DNA of 64,000 nt, from contig JAFREE010000009.1 in the NCBI GenBank assembly GCA_019400425.1, positions 1 to 64,000 of the forward strand, written 5' to 3'. The translations under genes were made by a program, and so were the position numbers. Position 1 is the stretch's first letter, and each line of letters starts with the position of its first letter. This document shows positions 1 to 11,913 of the stretch, one piece after another. Source of the DNA: Hymenochaete sp. R1. Taxonomy: Eukaryota; Basidiomycota; Agaricomycetes; Hymenochaetales; Hymenochaetaceae. The notes beneath the pieces were generated by a model. It saw only the letters and a list, made by a program, of their open reading frames with translations. It searched no databases and was not told the origin of the DNA.

Positions 1-805
1 GACAAAATGTATTTAGAATAAACATGCAAATTTGTGATGGATATATTACGTTCAAAAATTTAGATGGATCTGTAGTGTCTGCCGGAAGGGAAGAATTCAG
101 CGCCGCGATGAGGAGAAAAGGAAAATCGTTGCCTCCATCCACCACAAACAGTCGCTGCGTTGCCTTGCACCGGAGACTTTTTTTAATCGCTCGGAGCGCT
201 TATACATTATACAGTGTGTCCTACGTCTTCTCAATACTGCGAGAGCAAGGTCCCAATCATTCAATCGTCCATCGCAATGCTCAATAGTCGTAGAAGGGCC
301 TTCGCGTTCCGACTGGGACACCTACGCCTTGACGACAGACGCTTTCGTTCTCGATGATGATTCTATCTTGGAGCCAACTACGGATAATCGTGTTCTTTCA
401 AGACTCGGAACGAATTATTTCCTGTCTCGTAACGTCAGCCTCGGACACTCACCAACTTTACGTGCTCAGACTTGCTAGTTCCAAAAAAGGATAATACACA
501 CGTATATTTACCTGCCTCTTGGTATTACGTTGGAGGCACAGCCAGGAACGGTGGCCTTAGCATTGGTTATGGGCTCTTTTCGAAATGTCCTTGCCACCAT
601 TGCCAAAGTTCATTGCGTGATCTTCTAATCGGAAAGAAATGCGGAAGGTATGGCGTACGAGGTACACCGCTTGCATTCGTCCTTCGCCATCTTCTGGGCG
701 TTGACAAAGCAAGCGTAATTGGTCTTGCGTGATGAACGCTCACCAAACGAGCGCTGAAACTCTCGACTCCGCCAACTGCAGCAGATTGGTCCGACTCGAG
801 CCTCG
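1..805. other. intergenic, nothing recognised
   Basis: No convincing gene is seen. Short open frames exist on both strands, but none has a plausible splice context or a recognisable domain. The right end is the promoter side of the first SDR gene. Confidence 0.5.
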
Positions 806-813
806 TATAAAAA
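806..813 (+). promoter_or_regulatory. TATA-like box of SDR-1
   Basis: TATAAAAA lies 67 bp before the SDR-1 ATG. Comparable elements at similar distances precede most of the other SDR and hydrolase copies, so it is probably a real core promoter element. Confidence 0.55.
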
Positions 814-872
814 TCGAAGTCGTGCTTTAATATACCGCCCAATTATACAAGGTCATAATCTTTACGACCAAC

Positions 873-1798
873 ATGACTACTCTCCAAGGTCAAACTGTCC
901 TCATCGTCGGCGGCACATCCGGAATCGGCTTCGGCGTCGCCAAGCTTTCTCTGCTATCCTCGGCTTCACAGGTCATCGTTGCTTCTTCCTCAAAGACGAA
1001 GGTCGAGAATGCTGTCGTGCGCTTAATCAAGGAGGTGGGATCCGACGCTGAATCCCGTGTGAAGGGGGAGGTCGTAGATGGAACGAACAGTAAAGAAGTT
1101 CGCGCGCTTCTCGAGAAGGTTGGCGAGTTGGATCATCTAGTATGGACTGCTGGTGGAGGATTCCCCCCGAATTTCATGGCAGTCGACTTGGACACGCAGA
1201 GAGGTACGGGTTTCGTCATCTACTATACTAAAAATATCTCATTTCATTTCATTGATTTTTTGATCTAAGGCATGTTTGATTCTCGATTCTGGGGTCCGCT
1301 TGAAGCTGCGAAGGCTGCCAAAATAAAGGCCGGAGGTTCGATTACGCTGACAAGTGGCGTCGCTCTGCTTAAGCCATTCAAAGGTTTGGCGCATAGCACG
1401 GGTATAGCTGGTGCGGTCGATGCAGCAACTCGTGGACTTGCAGTGGATCTCGCGCCTATTCGCGTGAATTATGTATGTCCAGGTATCGTAGAGACCGAGG
1501 TATGTCCTTCGATCTTATCAGCGAGATTGTCAAATTATTGATGGTGAATGTGCCTTTCAGCTCCTTCGCGGGATAGACCCATCTTTCTTAGAGAGCCACC
1601 GCCATGATCTCGAAAAGAAGCTGTTGATCCCTCAAATGGGCCAACCGGATGACGTTGCCGAGGCGTATATTTTCTTGATGAAGTGAGTGATCAAATGGTG
1701 TAGTACTACCCGAACTGTTGCTCAAGAATACCCGTCCTAGATGCAAATATATCACTGGCCAACGCATCATCGTTGATGGCGGATATGTCATCGTTTGA
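873..1798 (+). CDS. SDR-1: atypical short-chain dehydrogenase/reductase
   Basis: Four exons: 873-1203, 1270-1499, 1561-1682 and 1741-1798, giving 246 aa. The N-terminus has the Rossmann glycine loop GGTSGIG (about residues 13-19) and a TAGG turn in place of the usual NNAG. The middle part reads SITLTSG, then a Gly/Ala-rich helix, then RGLAVDLAPIRVN and a CPG turn. The end is the SDR-like TGQRIIVDGG. The classical YxxxK catalytic pair is absent: the aligned positions are Ser and Ala. This resembles SDR subgroups of unknown function (I recall the Lin1944-like group) that bind a dinucleotide but lack standard catalytic residues. The closest relative in the window is SDR-3, on the other strand 32 kb away. 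The ATG follows a TATA-like box by 67 bp. The fold call is strong; substrate and activity are unknown. Confidence 0.88.
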
Positions 1799-3998
1799 GG
1801 CTCATGAATAGTACTCATAAACTAACGAGACTAATGTAACTAGCAGTGCATTTAACGAGATGTTATGTTTGGACTGATAATATCGTACTGGATGTCAATG
1901 GACGATTGAGTAGCGCCTTCCATTCAACCCTTGTCTGAGCCCCCGTCTATTTACTTTTTTTTCTACGTCACGAGCCAATTCAAGTACGATCTATCTAACA
2001 GGATCGGCATGACGGTGGGTTTGGCTATTTATCAGGTGCGTTCGTTGTTCAACCAGATTGAGAGCCAGATTGAGAGCGATACTTAATTCGATTGCTTTTG
2101 AATTTAGAGCTTCACTCATCAAAACCAATTTGAACAAGTATATCAAGCAATTGGTCGGGTTCAAAGTTTCTCAGGTACGAGAATATAAGCCAAACCTGCG
2201 CAGTCTCAATTCAAAACCTATAAGAAAGCCCGATAGCCCAGCTATCTCCCTTCCCAAACATTGGAATCCTTCGTGATATTATCAATGGACCAAAAAAGAA
2301 GTTGGGTCATCTCTGAGGTACCACGAGTAATCGAGTGGCCAACGCCGCTTAATTGGATTGCCGTGATTTTTTCTTTGCATTTTCTGCATTATTTGAACCT
2401 GCTACCGCCATGGTGAAGGTTGGATGGTACAATTGTATGTACGTTTCATCGTATCGTAGTGGGAAAACTGAACTAATGCTTCCATAAAGACTTCGACATC
2501 CACTTCATATATCCAGGTATGAATCTACAGAGGAATTAATTAGGAGTAGGCTTTACTGTGCGAAACATCACACAGTGCACCTTTTCTATCGAAGACCAGT
2601 ACTGGTGCTGGCAACCAGTGTACATGTCGATGTGGTTGACTACAACTAAACTCGAATAGGACTTCCAATCACATACGTTTCATCTAAAGCTCTGATAAAC
2701 TATACTTATTGAACAACAAGGAAAGAGAAGCAAGAGTTAAAATGAAATAAATACATTGTGGTAATTGAATCCGCAGAAATCGGACCCAGTTCACTTTCAT
2801 TCTTTGGCTTTAGCAAAGCGAAAGGTTTCACGCTAGCCGATGATCGCTCAGCTGAGAGAGCGATCGAGTCCGACCGGAATTCGTTCTTTTCTTTTTTTCT
2901 CCCTCCTCCATTTCCCTCTTTCACCGCCTTCCGTTCCCGAAAAACACCTTGAAACGACGACGGACAACGGCTTGTAACGACCGGGTCTTGAACACTGACG
3001 CAGAGCTCGACAGAGTAAAGCAGGCAGCGCAGATAGACCCCGCAAGTGACCGTTAAGAGGCTGTTAGTGGAGATACGCTTTGGGGATAACTCACGGCGTT
3101 ATCTTTTCGTTGCTTTGTGTTCCAGCAACGGATTCAGCAGCTGGATTAGCTTCCATCGGCCATCATTGACGAATAAACACGACGACGAGCACGAGATTAC
3201 ACGCCCATAACGTCCAAGCACGAGCCGGTGCCTATCCGATTTTGCTTTGAATTTGATTCCATCACGCCTTCCTTTTCTTCCCCGCATCTCGACCTTCTCT
3301 CTTATCTCTCTCTCTTTCTTTCGCCAACAACGCCAACGTCGACGACGAGCACGACGGCCTGAGAGGACTAAATTCGTCAACAGGAGCGAGCAGAATTTGG
3401 GATAGGAGAGGGTGTGTGTTGGCAGTGCGGGCCATAATAATTTGGGCACTAAACTCCACAATTCGTGTATCGTCAAACGCCCTCAGCGTAATCGGGCCCC
3501 TTACGCCCCTCAAGTCGTCCGTCCGCTCGGTCATTCACAACGTTATCGTCCTTGAGCCTTGAGCGCTATCCTCGACGTCAACGACGTCTCTTCGGTGGAT
3601 TGGAAGATCAGTTAGGTGAGCTTCATTCCAGTCTTTGCTCTTTGGCGTGTACTTGGGCGTAAGCGTAGGCCTGCCTCGGGTCGGACACTTGCTCGTTCTC
3701 GTCCTCGTGCTGTAGACTAAACGTCTCGCTTACCAGCTTTCACAGGTGCCAGTGTACTACACGTTGTCGAGGCCCCGTTTCATTTTAGTGAAACTCAACT
3801 CGATCCACGCGTACAAGTTCTCAGAGGCGTAGAACTCCATCCTCTTCTTCCTTCAACGATCGCGAGTTCAGTCGAGACATCGACTTTTGCTTCTTCCCTT
3901 TCATCCGAGTTCTACCACGAATAATCCATCGCTCGCTCCGACATCATCCAGTCGACGACTCGACTTGCGTGCACCATCATTCGAATTACCCGCATCGC
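1799..3998. other. long intergenic region
   Basis: No gene is recognised in about 2.2 kb. A 12-bp unit (CAGATTGAGAGC) is repeated in tandem twice near 2055. The segment 3260-3350 is strongly pyrimidine-rich and probably belongs to the promoter or 5' leader of the membrane-protein gene that begins at 3999. Confidence 0.5.
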
Positions 3999-6638
3999 AT
4001 GACGAATCGAAATGCAGTGATGCGTCCGAGGCGGCTCGGCCGTTCCTCCCCGTCCTCACCCAATCTCCCACTCGGTGCTCCTTTATGGCACATGATAGCA
4101 TCGACATTATTTCTATCATTCCTTATGGGAGGCAACGTTAACGCATCACCTCTGCCTGACTTTCACTTCGACCACGTCGCTCTCGGCATTGACTTCGAGA
4201 AGCGCCAGTTGACAGGTGATTCAACAAGCTACAGTACGAACTCAAGCTCGAGTTCGAGCTCTGATTCTGGGGATTCGAATGGGGGTCTTCCGCCCAAGAT
4301 ATGGGTTAGTCATTTCTTCATTTTCGTGCTTCTTTGAAACTTGGTACTAATGTCTTTTCCCACCATTCCTACCTAAATTTCTCGGAATTAATTCGTTGTG
4401 CACTACGCCCGCTGGTCATCCTTCTTTTACAACGCAATTTACTTCTAATATCGCCGCAACTGCGACCACATCTGCATTTACAATAACGGTTCGCGACACG
4501 ACACGATATCGCCGCAACAAACTAACGAGCAGGTCCCCGTCGTAGTCGTCGTCCTCTTCCTCCTCTCCGTCTTCTGTTTCGCATGGACCCGATCCTCTGT
4601 CCTCGAACGCATGCGCGGCGTTACCTCCACCTCCCGCTCTCTCAACGCAATCCGCAGACCAGGCTCTCAAGAAGTGACAGCTGCCCAACTTGTCGGAGCA
4701 GGTGCCGGTTCTGGTCTCACTACCAACGCAGCTGGGGCCGGTGTCGGTGCGAGGGTCGGAAGGACAAACGGGACGGGAGGGAGGTCGAGGAGGAACAGGA
4801 GAAGAGCGAGCCAGATGAGCACGCATTCGTTACCTGTTTATATGAAGGAACCTGGGGACCACGAGCTTGTAATTTTTAGGGGGCCAGAGGCGATGGATGC
4901 GAGTGAAGCGATTGCTGAGGCGCGTGAGGCTGAGGCTGAAGGGGAAGGGGAGGACAGTGAAGTAGATCATGGGGGTATGGATGCGGTTGACGGGAGGGCT
5001 GCACAAGGAGAGGGAGAAAGAAGGAGTTTGGGTGTGAATAGGAACGGCGGGTTAAATCCTGACTTGTCGATGCAGAGTCTTGGGATGCAGAGCGGAGACG
5101 AGACGGATACTGCCAATGGTGCGGGCCCGGATTCGTCGACGACGGCGCTCCTGCCTCACACAGTGAATGCAGCAACGTCGGCATTATCATTACCTCCAGT
5201 AACGGAGACTCAGGCTCAGGGACAGGGTCACGAGCGACCTCCAGAGACCGAATCAGCCGACGCGACCACGGTACCAGTAAACACCTCACAATCCAGCGCT
5301 ACCAGTCCCAGTCCCGACCAACAACGGACAACATCAAACCCATCCCTCCTCCGGCGCGTCTCAGAGGTGCCCTCGGATGCACCCCCGGGTTACGATTCCG
5401 TGTCCGTCACACATGAGCATAGGCACTCAGATTCTGCCGGGTCCCTGGGCACAGGCGTTGGGATTGACCCACCTGGTCTCATTGTCGATGATGCCATCTC
5501 ACCGTCGACCTCGTCTGAGGGGCAGCGTGCGTCAGTTCTTGGGTCTAGGACTTCACATGAAGGATCTGGAGCGGGAACGCGGTCACGTTCACATACGCAT
5601 TCCCACTCTCAGGCTCAATCGATATATCAATCTCAAATGCAATCAAGATCGCAATCGAGGCTGGAGAGGTTGAGTAGGATGTTACACTTTAGGAGTGTAG
5701 GTGATTTGACGTCTGGGGATGCCGGTAATGGGAACGGGCATGGGAGAACGGGGTCGAATGAATCGGGAGCAGGTTCGAACACCACCCATAACATGGCGTC
5801 TGTCATCTCTCTCAACGATCCACCCCACTCACCGACCTCAAACGCCCACGCCCACGTCCGACATCGTTCTTCCCAATCCGGTTTCGGATCAGGCGGCTCC
5901 TCGTTTCCCCTCCCATTCCGCCACCTCGCCCCCTCCCGCTCCTCCCACACCCTGACCCAGTCCCTCTCGCATCAACGCTCCGCTGGTTCCCTTGCTTCCG
6001 CGGGAGCTTCGAGAAGTACAACTCACCTTGCCTCGCCCTCAACGACTTCGCTGTCGCTTTCCCTTGCTCAGGGAGCGTCACCGATCTCAGCGCCCCTCCC
6101 ACATACGCTTGTGAGGACGGAGATCCGGTACCCTGCTGGTGGTCCCACTCCTGAGCAGATACGCTTACTGAGCTCAAGAACCGGAGGATCTGGTGCTACT
6201 TCCGGAGTTAATGCTAGTTCGGGAGCTGGTACAGGTGCTGGCGCTGCGACGGGAGCAAGTGCAGAGAATACAAACGGAGGATTCGGATTCGAGCGTTTCG
6301 GCGTACCGTACGGCGACGAAGCCATCGAATATGCCCGAAGTAGGTCCCGCGTCGACTTGCGGCTCGACTCGGAAGGGGCTGAGGTAAATGAAGACCCACC
6401 GCCAAGCTTTGAGAGCCCGACGACGGAGGTTGGGAGGAGCGCTGCGAGGGAAGCGCAGGAGGTGTCGAGGTCGATGTCCCGTGTAGATGATGATGAGAGT
6501 GCTGAGGGAGGGGGAGAGGATCCGGATGCGATTCCTACTGGGCTTTTACGGACCGCTGAAGAGCAGGAGGAGGAGGAGAGGAGATTGGAGAGGGATGCTG
6601 CGGTTGATCCACGGATACTTGTGCCGATGTTCATTTAG
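3999..6638 (+). CDS. single-pass membrane protein with low-complexity tail and PY motif
   Basis: Model: exons 3999-4304 and 4533-6638 (about 803 aa). The joint is phase 0; the 228-nt intron is long, so a small extra exon inside it is possible. The N-terminus has a hydrophobic stretch (IASTLFLSFLMGG) resembling a signal sequence. A short Ser-rich outer segment follows, then a transmembrane helix at the start of exon 2 (VPVVVVVLFLLSVFCFAW). The long tail is Ser/Gly/Thr-rich and presumably cytosolic. It carries the block THSLPVYMKEPGDHE followed by LVIFRG, which I recall as conserved in mushroom hypothetical proteins. A PPGY motif is a possible binding site for a Nedd4/Rsp5-type WW domain. No enzyme domain is seen. 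An upstream ATG is absent; the first in-frame ATG is at 3999, with another at 4020. Function unknown; a ubiquitin-ligase adaptor role would be speculation. Confidence 0.75.
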
Positions 6639-8237
6639 GCGTGTCCCCCGTCCCTCCATATTCTAGCCGAAGCAAGGAATTCTTTTTTGTCTTTCATTAC
6701 TGAAAGATACTTTGTCAATTTGAATCTGGATGGATGCTTCTTTTATCTCTTTCACTTGTGTTATCCATTACTGCACTGTTTCTTTCTTGCGTTCACTCTC
6801 GATACATGATACTTACTCGATTACTCTTTGCATTTTAACCCTTTTCCCGTAAGCCTTAGACCTCCTTTCTCCCATCCACTCACGCCCGCACTCACGCTTT
6901 GTCTCCTGTTTCCTGCCTTCGTACCATCGATTCTTAGCCCTCTGATCGACTCGTCTCTTGGATTTAAATTGAAGTCTGCACATCCATCCTATGCTTTTCT
7001 CCCCTTCAAATTCGTCATCTCGTTTTTTTCTCTCTTTATTTTACGTATATGTAGCTATCCTTTGCACCTCTCCGACTCCACCCTTCGCGCTGCCTTTCCT
7101 CGCCTCGGTTCTCTTGTCCTTCCCTCCCTACGAATACGGACGTCTTCAAATCCGAACGTCACGATATTACGATAACAAATGTCCGGCTACCCGTGTTGCC
7201 TCGCTTCCCCGAAGAGACCTCATTACCTTCTCTTAGCTTATGTGTAGAGTACCAGCATCGTTCGTCTCTTTCGGATTCACATTTCCCGATTTGATTCCTT
7301 GTGCGATCCTTTCTCACACTCAAGCAAAGCAATTGGTCAAGTCACAAATCAATTTTTCTTCTTTCGCAATCGATTCAAAAAGACTCAACTACAGGTCAAA
7401 AAAACTTGAAGGCTCTACTCTTATATTCGAACTCGACGAGGGACACTTGCTTCTGGTGCACAACAGGATATTTACTTGCCTTAATATGGTACAGGATTGT
7501 CAGTAGTGGACTTCGATCGCGTTTTAAGGCTGCTTTCTTTCGCTCGAGCGATCTATTCGGTGAGTCCTCATACTAGTAATACGTCCGTCGTTCTCTTACT
7601 TTGTACGCCTCTAGTCACACGACTACATTCCTTGATGCAAACTTACAGGTAATGCGGCAAGTTCAAAGCTGGGTGTGAATCTCTACTCGGCATCCACAGA
7701 AAGTCAGGAAGAGATGCACACTTTCCTGGCGTCATGGCCTTGCTGCCAACGGATGGTCCGACAGTAAACAGGCCTGACTAAGTTCGAAGATGGTGTCTAA
7801 GCCCGACGAACTTGAACGTCGAATGACGCTCTTCTATGACGTCTACTCAAGTCGAACCGCTCGCTTTGGATTCAAGGTTTGTATTGCATATTGCATTACT
7901 ATATCTGATTACGCAAATGCATGAGGTCCTAAGTGAAATATGCACATTATGATGCACCTATCAGGCAAGTCCACTGGTACTCAAAGCCTGAATTGCAATA
8001 TTTGCATAGTAGGCTAGTTGCAATGTAAAGTATCGGTTAGAAAAAGGCAGCAACTGTGTCTCCGTCAGGTTTCTAATCCCCTTCTTTTCCATCTCCTCTT
8101 TCGAGTTCCCATCAGACGGACTACATCACTTTTCCCTCGCATACCTCCAATAACAGTAATTACATAGTAAGTTTATTTATCCGAACTCTACTCCATCCTG
8201 CCGATATTTATAGTTTACTAGCCACCTCACAATCGCC
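6639..8237. other. 3' flank and intergenic region, pyrimidine-rich
   Basis: The stretch 6640-7240 is strongly C/T-rich on the + strand and is probably the 3' flank or UTR of the preceding gene. 7240-8237 shows no recognisable gene. An AT-rich TATTTATAG near 8208 may serve the gene starting at 8238. Confidence 0.45.
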
Positions 8238-9476
8238 ATGAGCACCACTTCCAAGCGAAAAGCCCCGACCCAAGGTCCAGACTCCAGCTCTAAGCGTCAA
8301 TCCTTGAATGACCCTCGTCTCACCGACAAGGATCTCCCTCACACTCTCGAGCAGCTAGTGCAGCTGAAACGTGATAACAACGAAGAGGCTTTTCTCGACG
8401 CAGTTAGATCTCAGATGGAATGGATCGGGGATAAGTACTTGAAACAGAATCGTACGCGAGCAAAGGATGCAGAGGCAAGGGCAGAGGTGAATCGAGAAAT
8501 TCTGGCTGTCCAGGCCACGTATGAGTTCTGTTGGAAATACGCCACTGAAGATATCAACGATCCGGGATGGCAGGTTAAGAGCAGCCCATGGAAGGGTGCG
8601 AGGTTCCCTGCACATGATTTGGAACGCTATAAATACATACGCCAGAAGCTTAAGAGTATGATTAAAGTTCGGGAAAGAACCAACGAAGTGACGCAGTCCG
8701 ATACGCTCGCTTTTATTCTTGCGATGGGCGACACTTTAGATTTTCAAAATCAAACACCTGACCCGAATGCCCCAATCGCCCCGCTGTCTGTTTTGGCGTC
8801 TGATGAAGCCGTGAAGGCAGGCCTGCAGTCCACTTTGGAGTGGTACATCTGGGCAATGATGAAGAAAGATAATTGGGGAAAATTCGCAGATACCATCCCT
8901 GACTCTTGGGGAAGAGAAGGTCGCAAAGCCCATCTTCGTTACCTGACGATTTTAATCTATCGTTTGCAAAACGATACAGATTTACAGAGCACAGCGGAAC
9001 CTCGAGTCATTTTTGTTGATCGAGAGGTTCTCAAGATCGCGAAGTCAGCATACAGGCGATTGCGCTATTCTGTCGATATGGATTGCGCTGCTGTCTGGGC
9101 CGAAGAGTGCTTCGATAAAGACGCCGGACAGCTTGCAGCTGAACCGTTCCCGGATATTGTGTTTGATAATGACGCGGCTCGCACCGGAAAGTTTGACGTC
9201 GAAGCAGCGGAGGTGGCTCACTGGCTCATAGCTGTTGGTTTTCACAAATTTTTGCAATACAGAGAAGACTTTAGGTATACACCTAACCATAATGAGATCC
9301 GCAGGCAAGCACCGGATAGAATCAACAGAATCGAAGAGATCAGAAGTTATATGGCAGCGGTACAAAAACGAAATAAGGGGGACGCTGATGGTGGAAAAGG
9401 GATAGATTGGGATCTGCTGAGGAGATTGCTGGTGCACTCAAATGATAGACTGAAGAAACTATGCGCTAAAGAGTAA
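8238..9476 (+). CDS. hypothetical protein, 412 aa, single exon
   Basis: An intronless frame of 412 codons starts at an ATG with a good context (cgccATGagc). The first 25 residues are basic and Ser/Lys-rich (KRKAPTQ), which could be a nuclear localisation signal. The rest is predicted helical, rich in charged and aromatic residues, with no transmembrane segment and no catalytic motif I recognise. It is unusual here in lacking introns, as does the 376-aa gene at 45016-46146. No family is assigned. The length and clean composition make it likely to be a real gene. It lies between the membrane-protein gene and the first hydrolase gene, both on the same strand. Confidence 0.7.
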   Translation: MSTTSKRKAPTQGPDSSSKRQSLNDPRLTDKDLPHTLEQLVQLKRDNNEEAFLDAVRSQMEWIGDKYLKQNRTRAKDAEARAEVNREILAVQATYEFCWKYATEDINDPGWQVKSSPWKGARFPAHDLERYKYIRQKLKSMIKVRERTNEVTQSDTLAFILAMGDTLDFQNQTPDPNAPIAPLSVLASDEAVKAGLQSTLEWYIWAMMKKDNWGKFADTIPDSWGREGRKAHLRYLTILIYRLQNDTDLQSTAEPRVIFVDREVLKIAKSAYRRLRYSVDMDCAAVWAEECFDKDAGQLAAEPFPDIVFDNDAARTGKFDVEAAEVAHWLIAVGFHKFLQYREDFRYTPNHNEIRRQAPDRINRIEEIRSYMAAVQKRNKGDADGGKGIDWDLLRRLLVHSNDRLKKLCAKE

Positions 9477-10095
9477 ATTGTTTTTGTTAGTAGTAGCACT
9501 GGCAGGTTCCACAAACGTGTACCAGGGTAAAAGCTCAACTCAAACAGTCCTGTTTCCGAAATGAAATAGGCTTTCAAGTTATACGTGATCATGTATTCAT
9601 CGTTACTCTGCTGTGATTTATACTCGATTTCTGGTGTTTCTTATGAGAATTGGAGCATCCCAGCAACCACAAGCGCGGTAAAGACAGCATAGTGATCATA
9701 ATTCATTTTGGCCTAATCAAATTGTTAAATTTAGCTATACCTTAGAACGTCGCGCCGCGCACATTGAACATACTTTTTGTAGTCCCGTCAAGGCTAAAGC
9801 CCACCACTCATCCTTCATTAGAGCTTCTCTGTGAATGAATAACACTAACGTTATACTACACGCGGAGAAGAGACGGAATTACACGTAGACAGGTCCTGAA
9901 GCGCGATACCGTATCGTTGAGGACGCCCATCTTGTGCATTCGAAATCCATTTTAGATTTCAAATTCTGACTATCTTTTGGATCACAGTTCGCCTCCAATT
10001 TCGGAACTAGGGGTCGTCATTAATATTGTAGTGACATCATGAGACGTTCCAGGTGAACCATCGTATCTACATTGAATTCAGTCAGAAAGCCGGAG
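9477..10095. other. intergenic, nothing recognised
   Basis: No coding or RNA feature can be supported. It contains the 3' flank of the hypothetical gene and the promoter side of ABH-A. Confidence 0.5.
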
Positions 10096-10103
10096 AATAA
10101 AAG
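10096..10103 (+). promoter_or_regulatory. weak TATA-like element of ABH-A
   Basis: AATAAAAG lies 65 bp before the ABH-A ATG, at the spacing seen in the other copies, but it deviates from the consensus. Confidence 0.35.
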
Positions 10104-10160
10104 CTCACATGAATCGTTTGCATATACCCGCATCTTTTGCGATCTGTTCTACCCTCCGCG

Positions 10161-11238
10161 ATGTCGTTAAACCCACACGTACCTCCACCTTCATTCAAGT
10201 TCCTTACGTCCTCCGACGGCGCGAAAATATACGCAGACGCCGTCGGAGACCCAGGTAGACCGAGCCTTGTCTTCCTACCCGGCTTAGCGTTCTCCGTCGG
10301 GGTGTTTGACCGTATTTTCCAGAATGAGACGTACAGGAGACAGTTTTACTTGGCGAGTCGCTTTTGCTCTCACTGTTCACTCATTCATGTCTCCACAGTC
10401 AAGTAAATAACAGAAAGATTGACAGGTTCGGTACGATCCGCGAGGTCACGGACGAAGTGCAATGCCTGATACGATGGAAGGGCACGCGTCCAAATTGTAC
10501 GCAGACGACTTTAAAGCCGTGATGGAAGGGTTCGGACTGACGAAACCCTTCATGGTAGGATGGTACGTCACATGCATTTCAACTATGCCATGCTAAGCTT
10601 GGTGACTTCCGTTCTATAGGAGTCTTGGAGGTGAGTAGACGATACAATAGCATTGAAGCTTCAGCACGTACCGACTCTACGCTACTGAAAATTTCAAAGC
10701 CATTGTCAGCACCGACATCGCAACCCATCTTCCTCACGATACCGTGTCTGGTTTTGTTTTCCTCGCAGGCCCACCATACATAGGTCCGCTCCTTGCAGAG
10801 ATCCGAACGCCTTTTGTCAAAGAACAAGTAGCCGATCTGCAAAACGAGTCGTCGAGCCCAAAGTTCCTAGCATCGATGCGCGCGTTCGTCGAAGGCATGT
10901 TCTTTGACGAGAGAAGTGTCCCTTGGGATCTCAAAACATATTGGCTGGGTATGATTGCTCAGCAAGACTTCAACATCCGCCGACTCGTACAAGAGAGAGA
11001 ACAAGAACATGCTCGGCTCCATGAGCTTGGGAGAAAAGGGATGCCTCTGTTGATCGTGGCCGGGAAAGACGACAAGCAGGTCATTTCGAGCAGGATTGCA
11101 TCTGAGTTGGAGCCTTATTTCGTTGACATGAAGGTGGCTTGGATTGAGAAGCGAGGCAGTCATACCGTATTTTACGACAACGTGGAAGAGACAATGGAAA
11201 GGATAACCGAATTTGTTAACCGAGTCGTAGGATGTTAG
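10161..11238 (+). CDS. ABH-A: alpha/beta-hydrolase fold protein
   Basis: Four exons: 10161-10352, 10426-10562, 10620-10630 and 10700-11238, giving 292 aa. Order: a lid-side N-terminus (SSDGAKIYADAVGDP), the strand turn VFLPGLAFS (oxyanion region), the RYDPRGHGRS block typical of the fold, then the nucleophile elbow GWSLGA with the presumed catalytic Ser. Later come a probable acid in AGKDDKQV and the catalytic His in RGSHTVFYDN. The third exon is only 11 nt and encodes the serine; the same exon exists in all four copies. Intron 1 begins with GC (TTG|GCGAGT) rather than GT, inferred because all paralogs splice at this point. No signal peptide is seen, so it is probably intracellular. Substrate unknown: esterase, epoxide hydrolase-like or C-C hydrolase are all possible. 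Confidence 0.85.
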
Positions 11239-11835
11239 GGTTAGGATGGGGACGTGGGAAACGATATACAATTTAAAATGTTAACGTAATCTTATGTCAT
11301 GTACTTTCCGTGCCGGACGGTCCGGATGAGCGTCTTCTTTCCACTCCCACAAAGACTTCAGGCGTATGTTCGCCGATGACCACGCTCATCAAAGTTGACC
11401 ATTGGAGTACAAACTGGCCATGGACGGAGTATCAACTTCGAACGAATTGCTCCCAAACTCAAGAAAGTTCACATCAAGCCCGCTCTTCCCCAGCTCCTGC
11501 TTTCTTCTTCTGTCAGCAATCCCAAATCGTACAAGCGTACATTCCATAGAATTTTCTGCATTCGTCAACTCTTGAGCAAACCGGATCGGCTTCGTTAGGC
11601 TTTTACAACTATGGCGAAGGCAGAAAAACCGTGCTTGACGGAACAGGCATCAAGAACTCACCGTAGGCATGGCTGAGAAACGTGCTTAGTAACTAGCTCA
11701 GGTGAGCAACGATTCATCAGCTGTAGTTGCATCAACATGCCTCATTTTCATTTTTTTTTCTTTCGGAAAGCGGCAAAGGCTTGAGAGCTACCATGCTTTC
11801 GCAGTCTTCGTTCGGTCGTAATCGATACAAGGCAA
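11239..11835. other. intergenic, nothing recognised
   Basis: Spacer between ABH-A and SDR-2 on the same strand. No gene is supported. Confidence 0.5.
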
Positions 11836-11843
11836 TATAAAAA
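11836..11843 (+). promoter_or_regulatory. TATA-like box of SDR-2
   Basis: TATAAAAA, 78 bp before the SDR-2 ATG. Confidence 0.55.
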
Positions 11844-11913
11844 GCAAGATGAAAAGACTTTTAAAACACAACACTTCTCGTCTCATTTACAATCACCCGG
11901 GACTTACACTTCA

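Noticed and set aside
5377..6634. Several long frames on both strands inside the membrane-protein gene
   Set aside because: Shadows of the GC-rich low-complexity coding sequence in other registers.
11305..11325. Small palindrome around GGACGGTCCG between ABH-A and SDR-2
   Set aside because: Too short and isolated to call a binding site or terminator.
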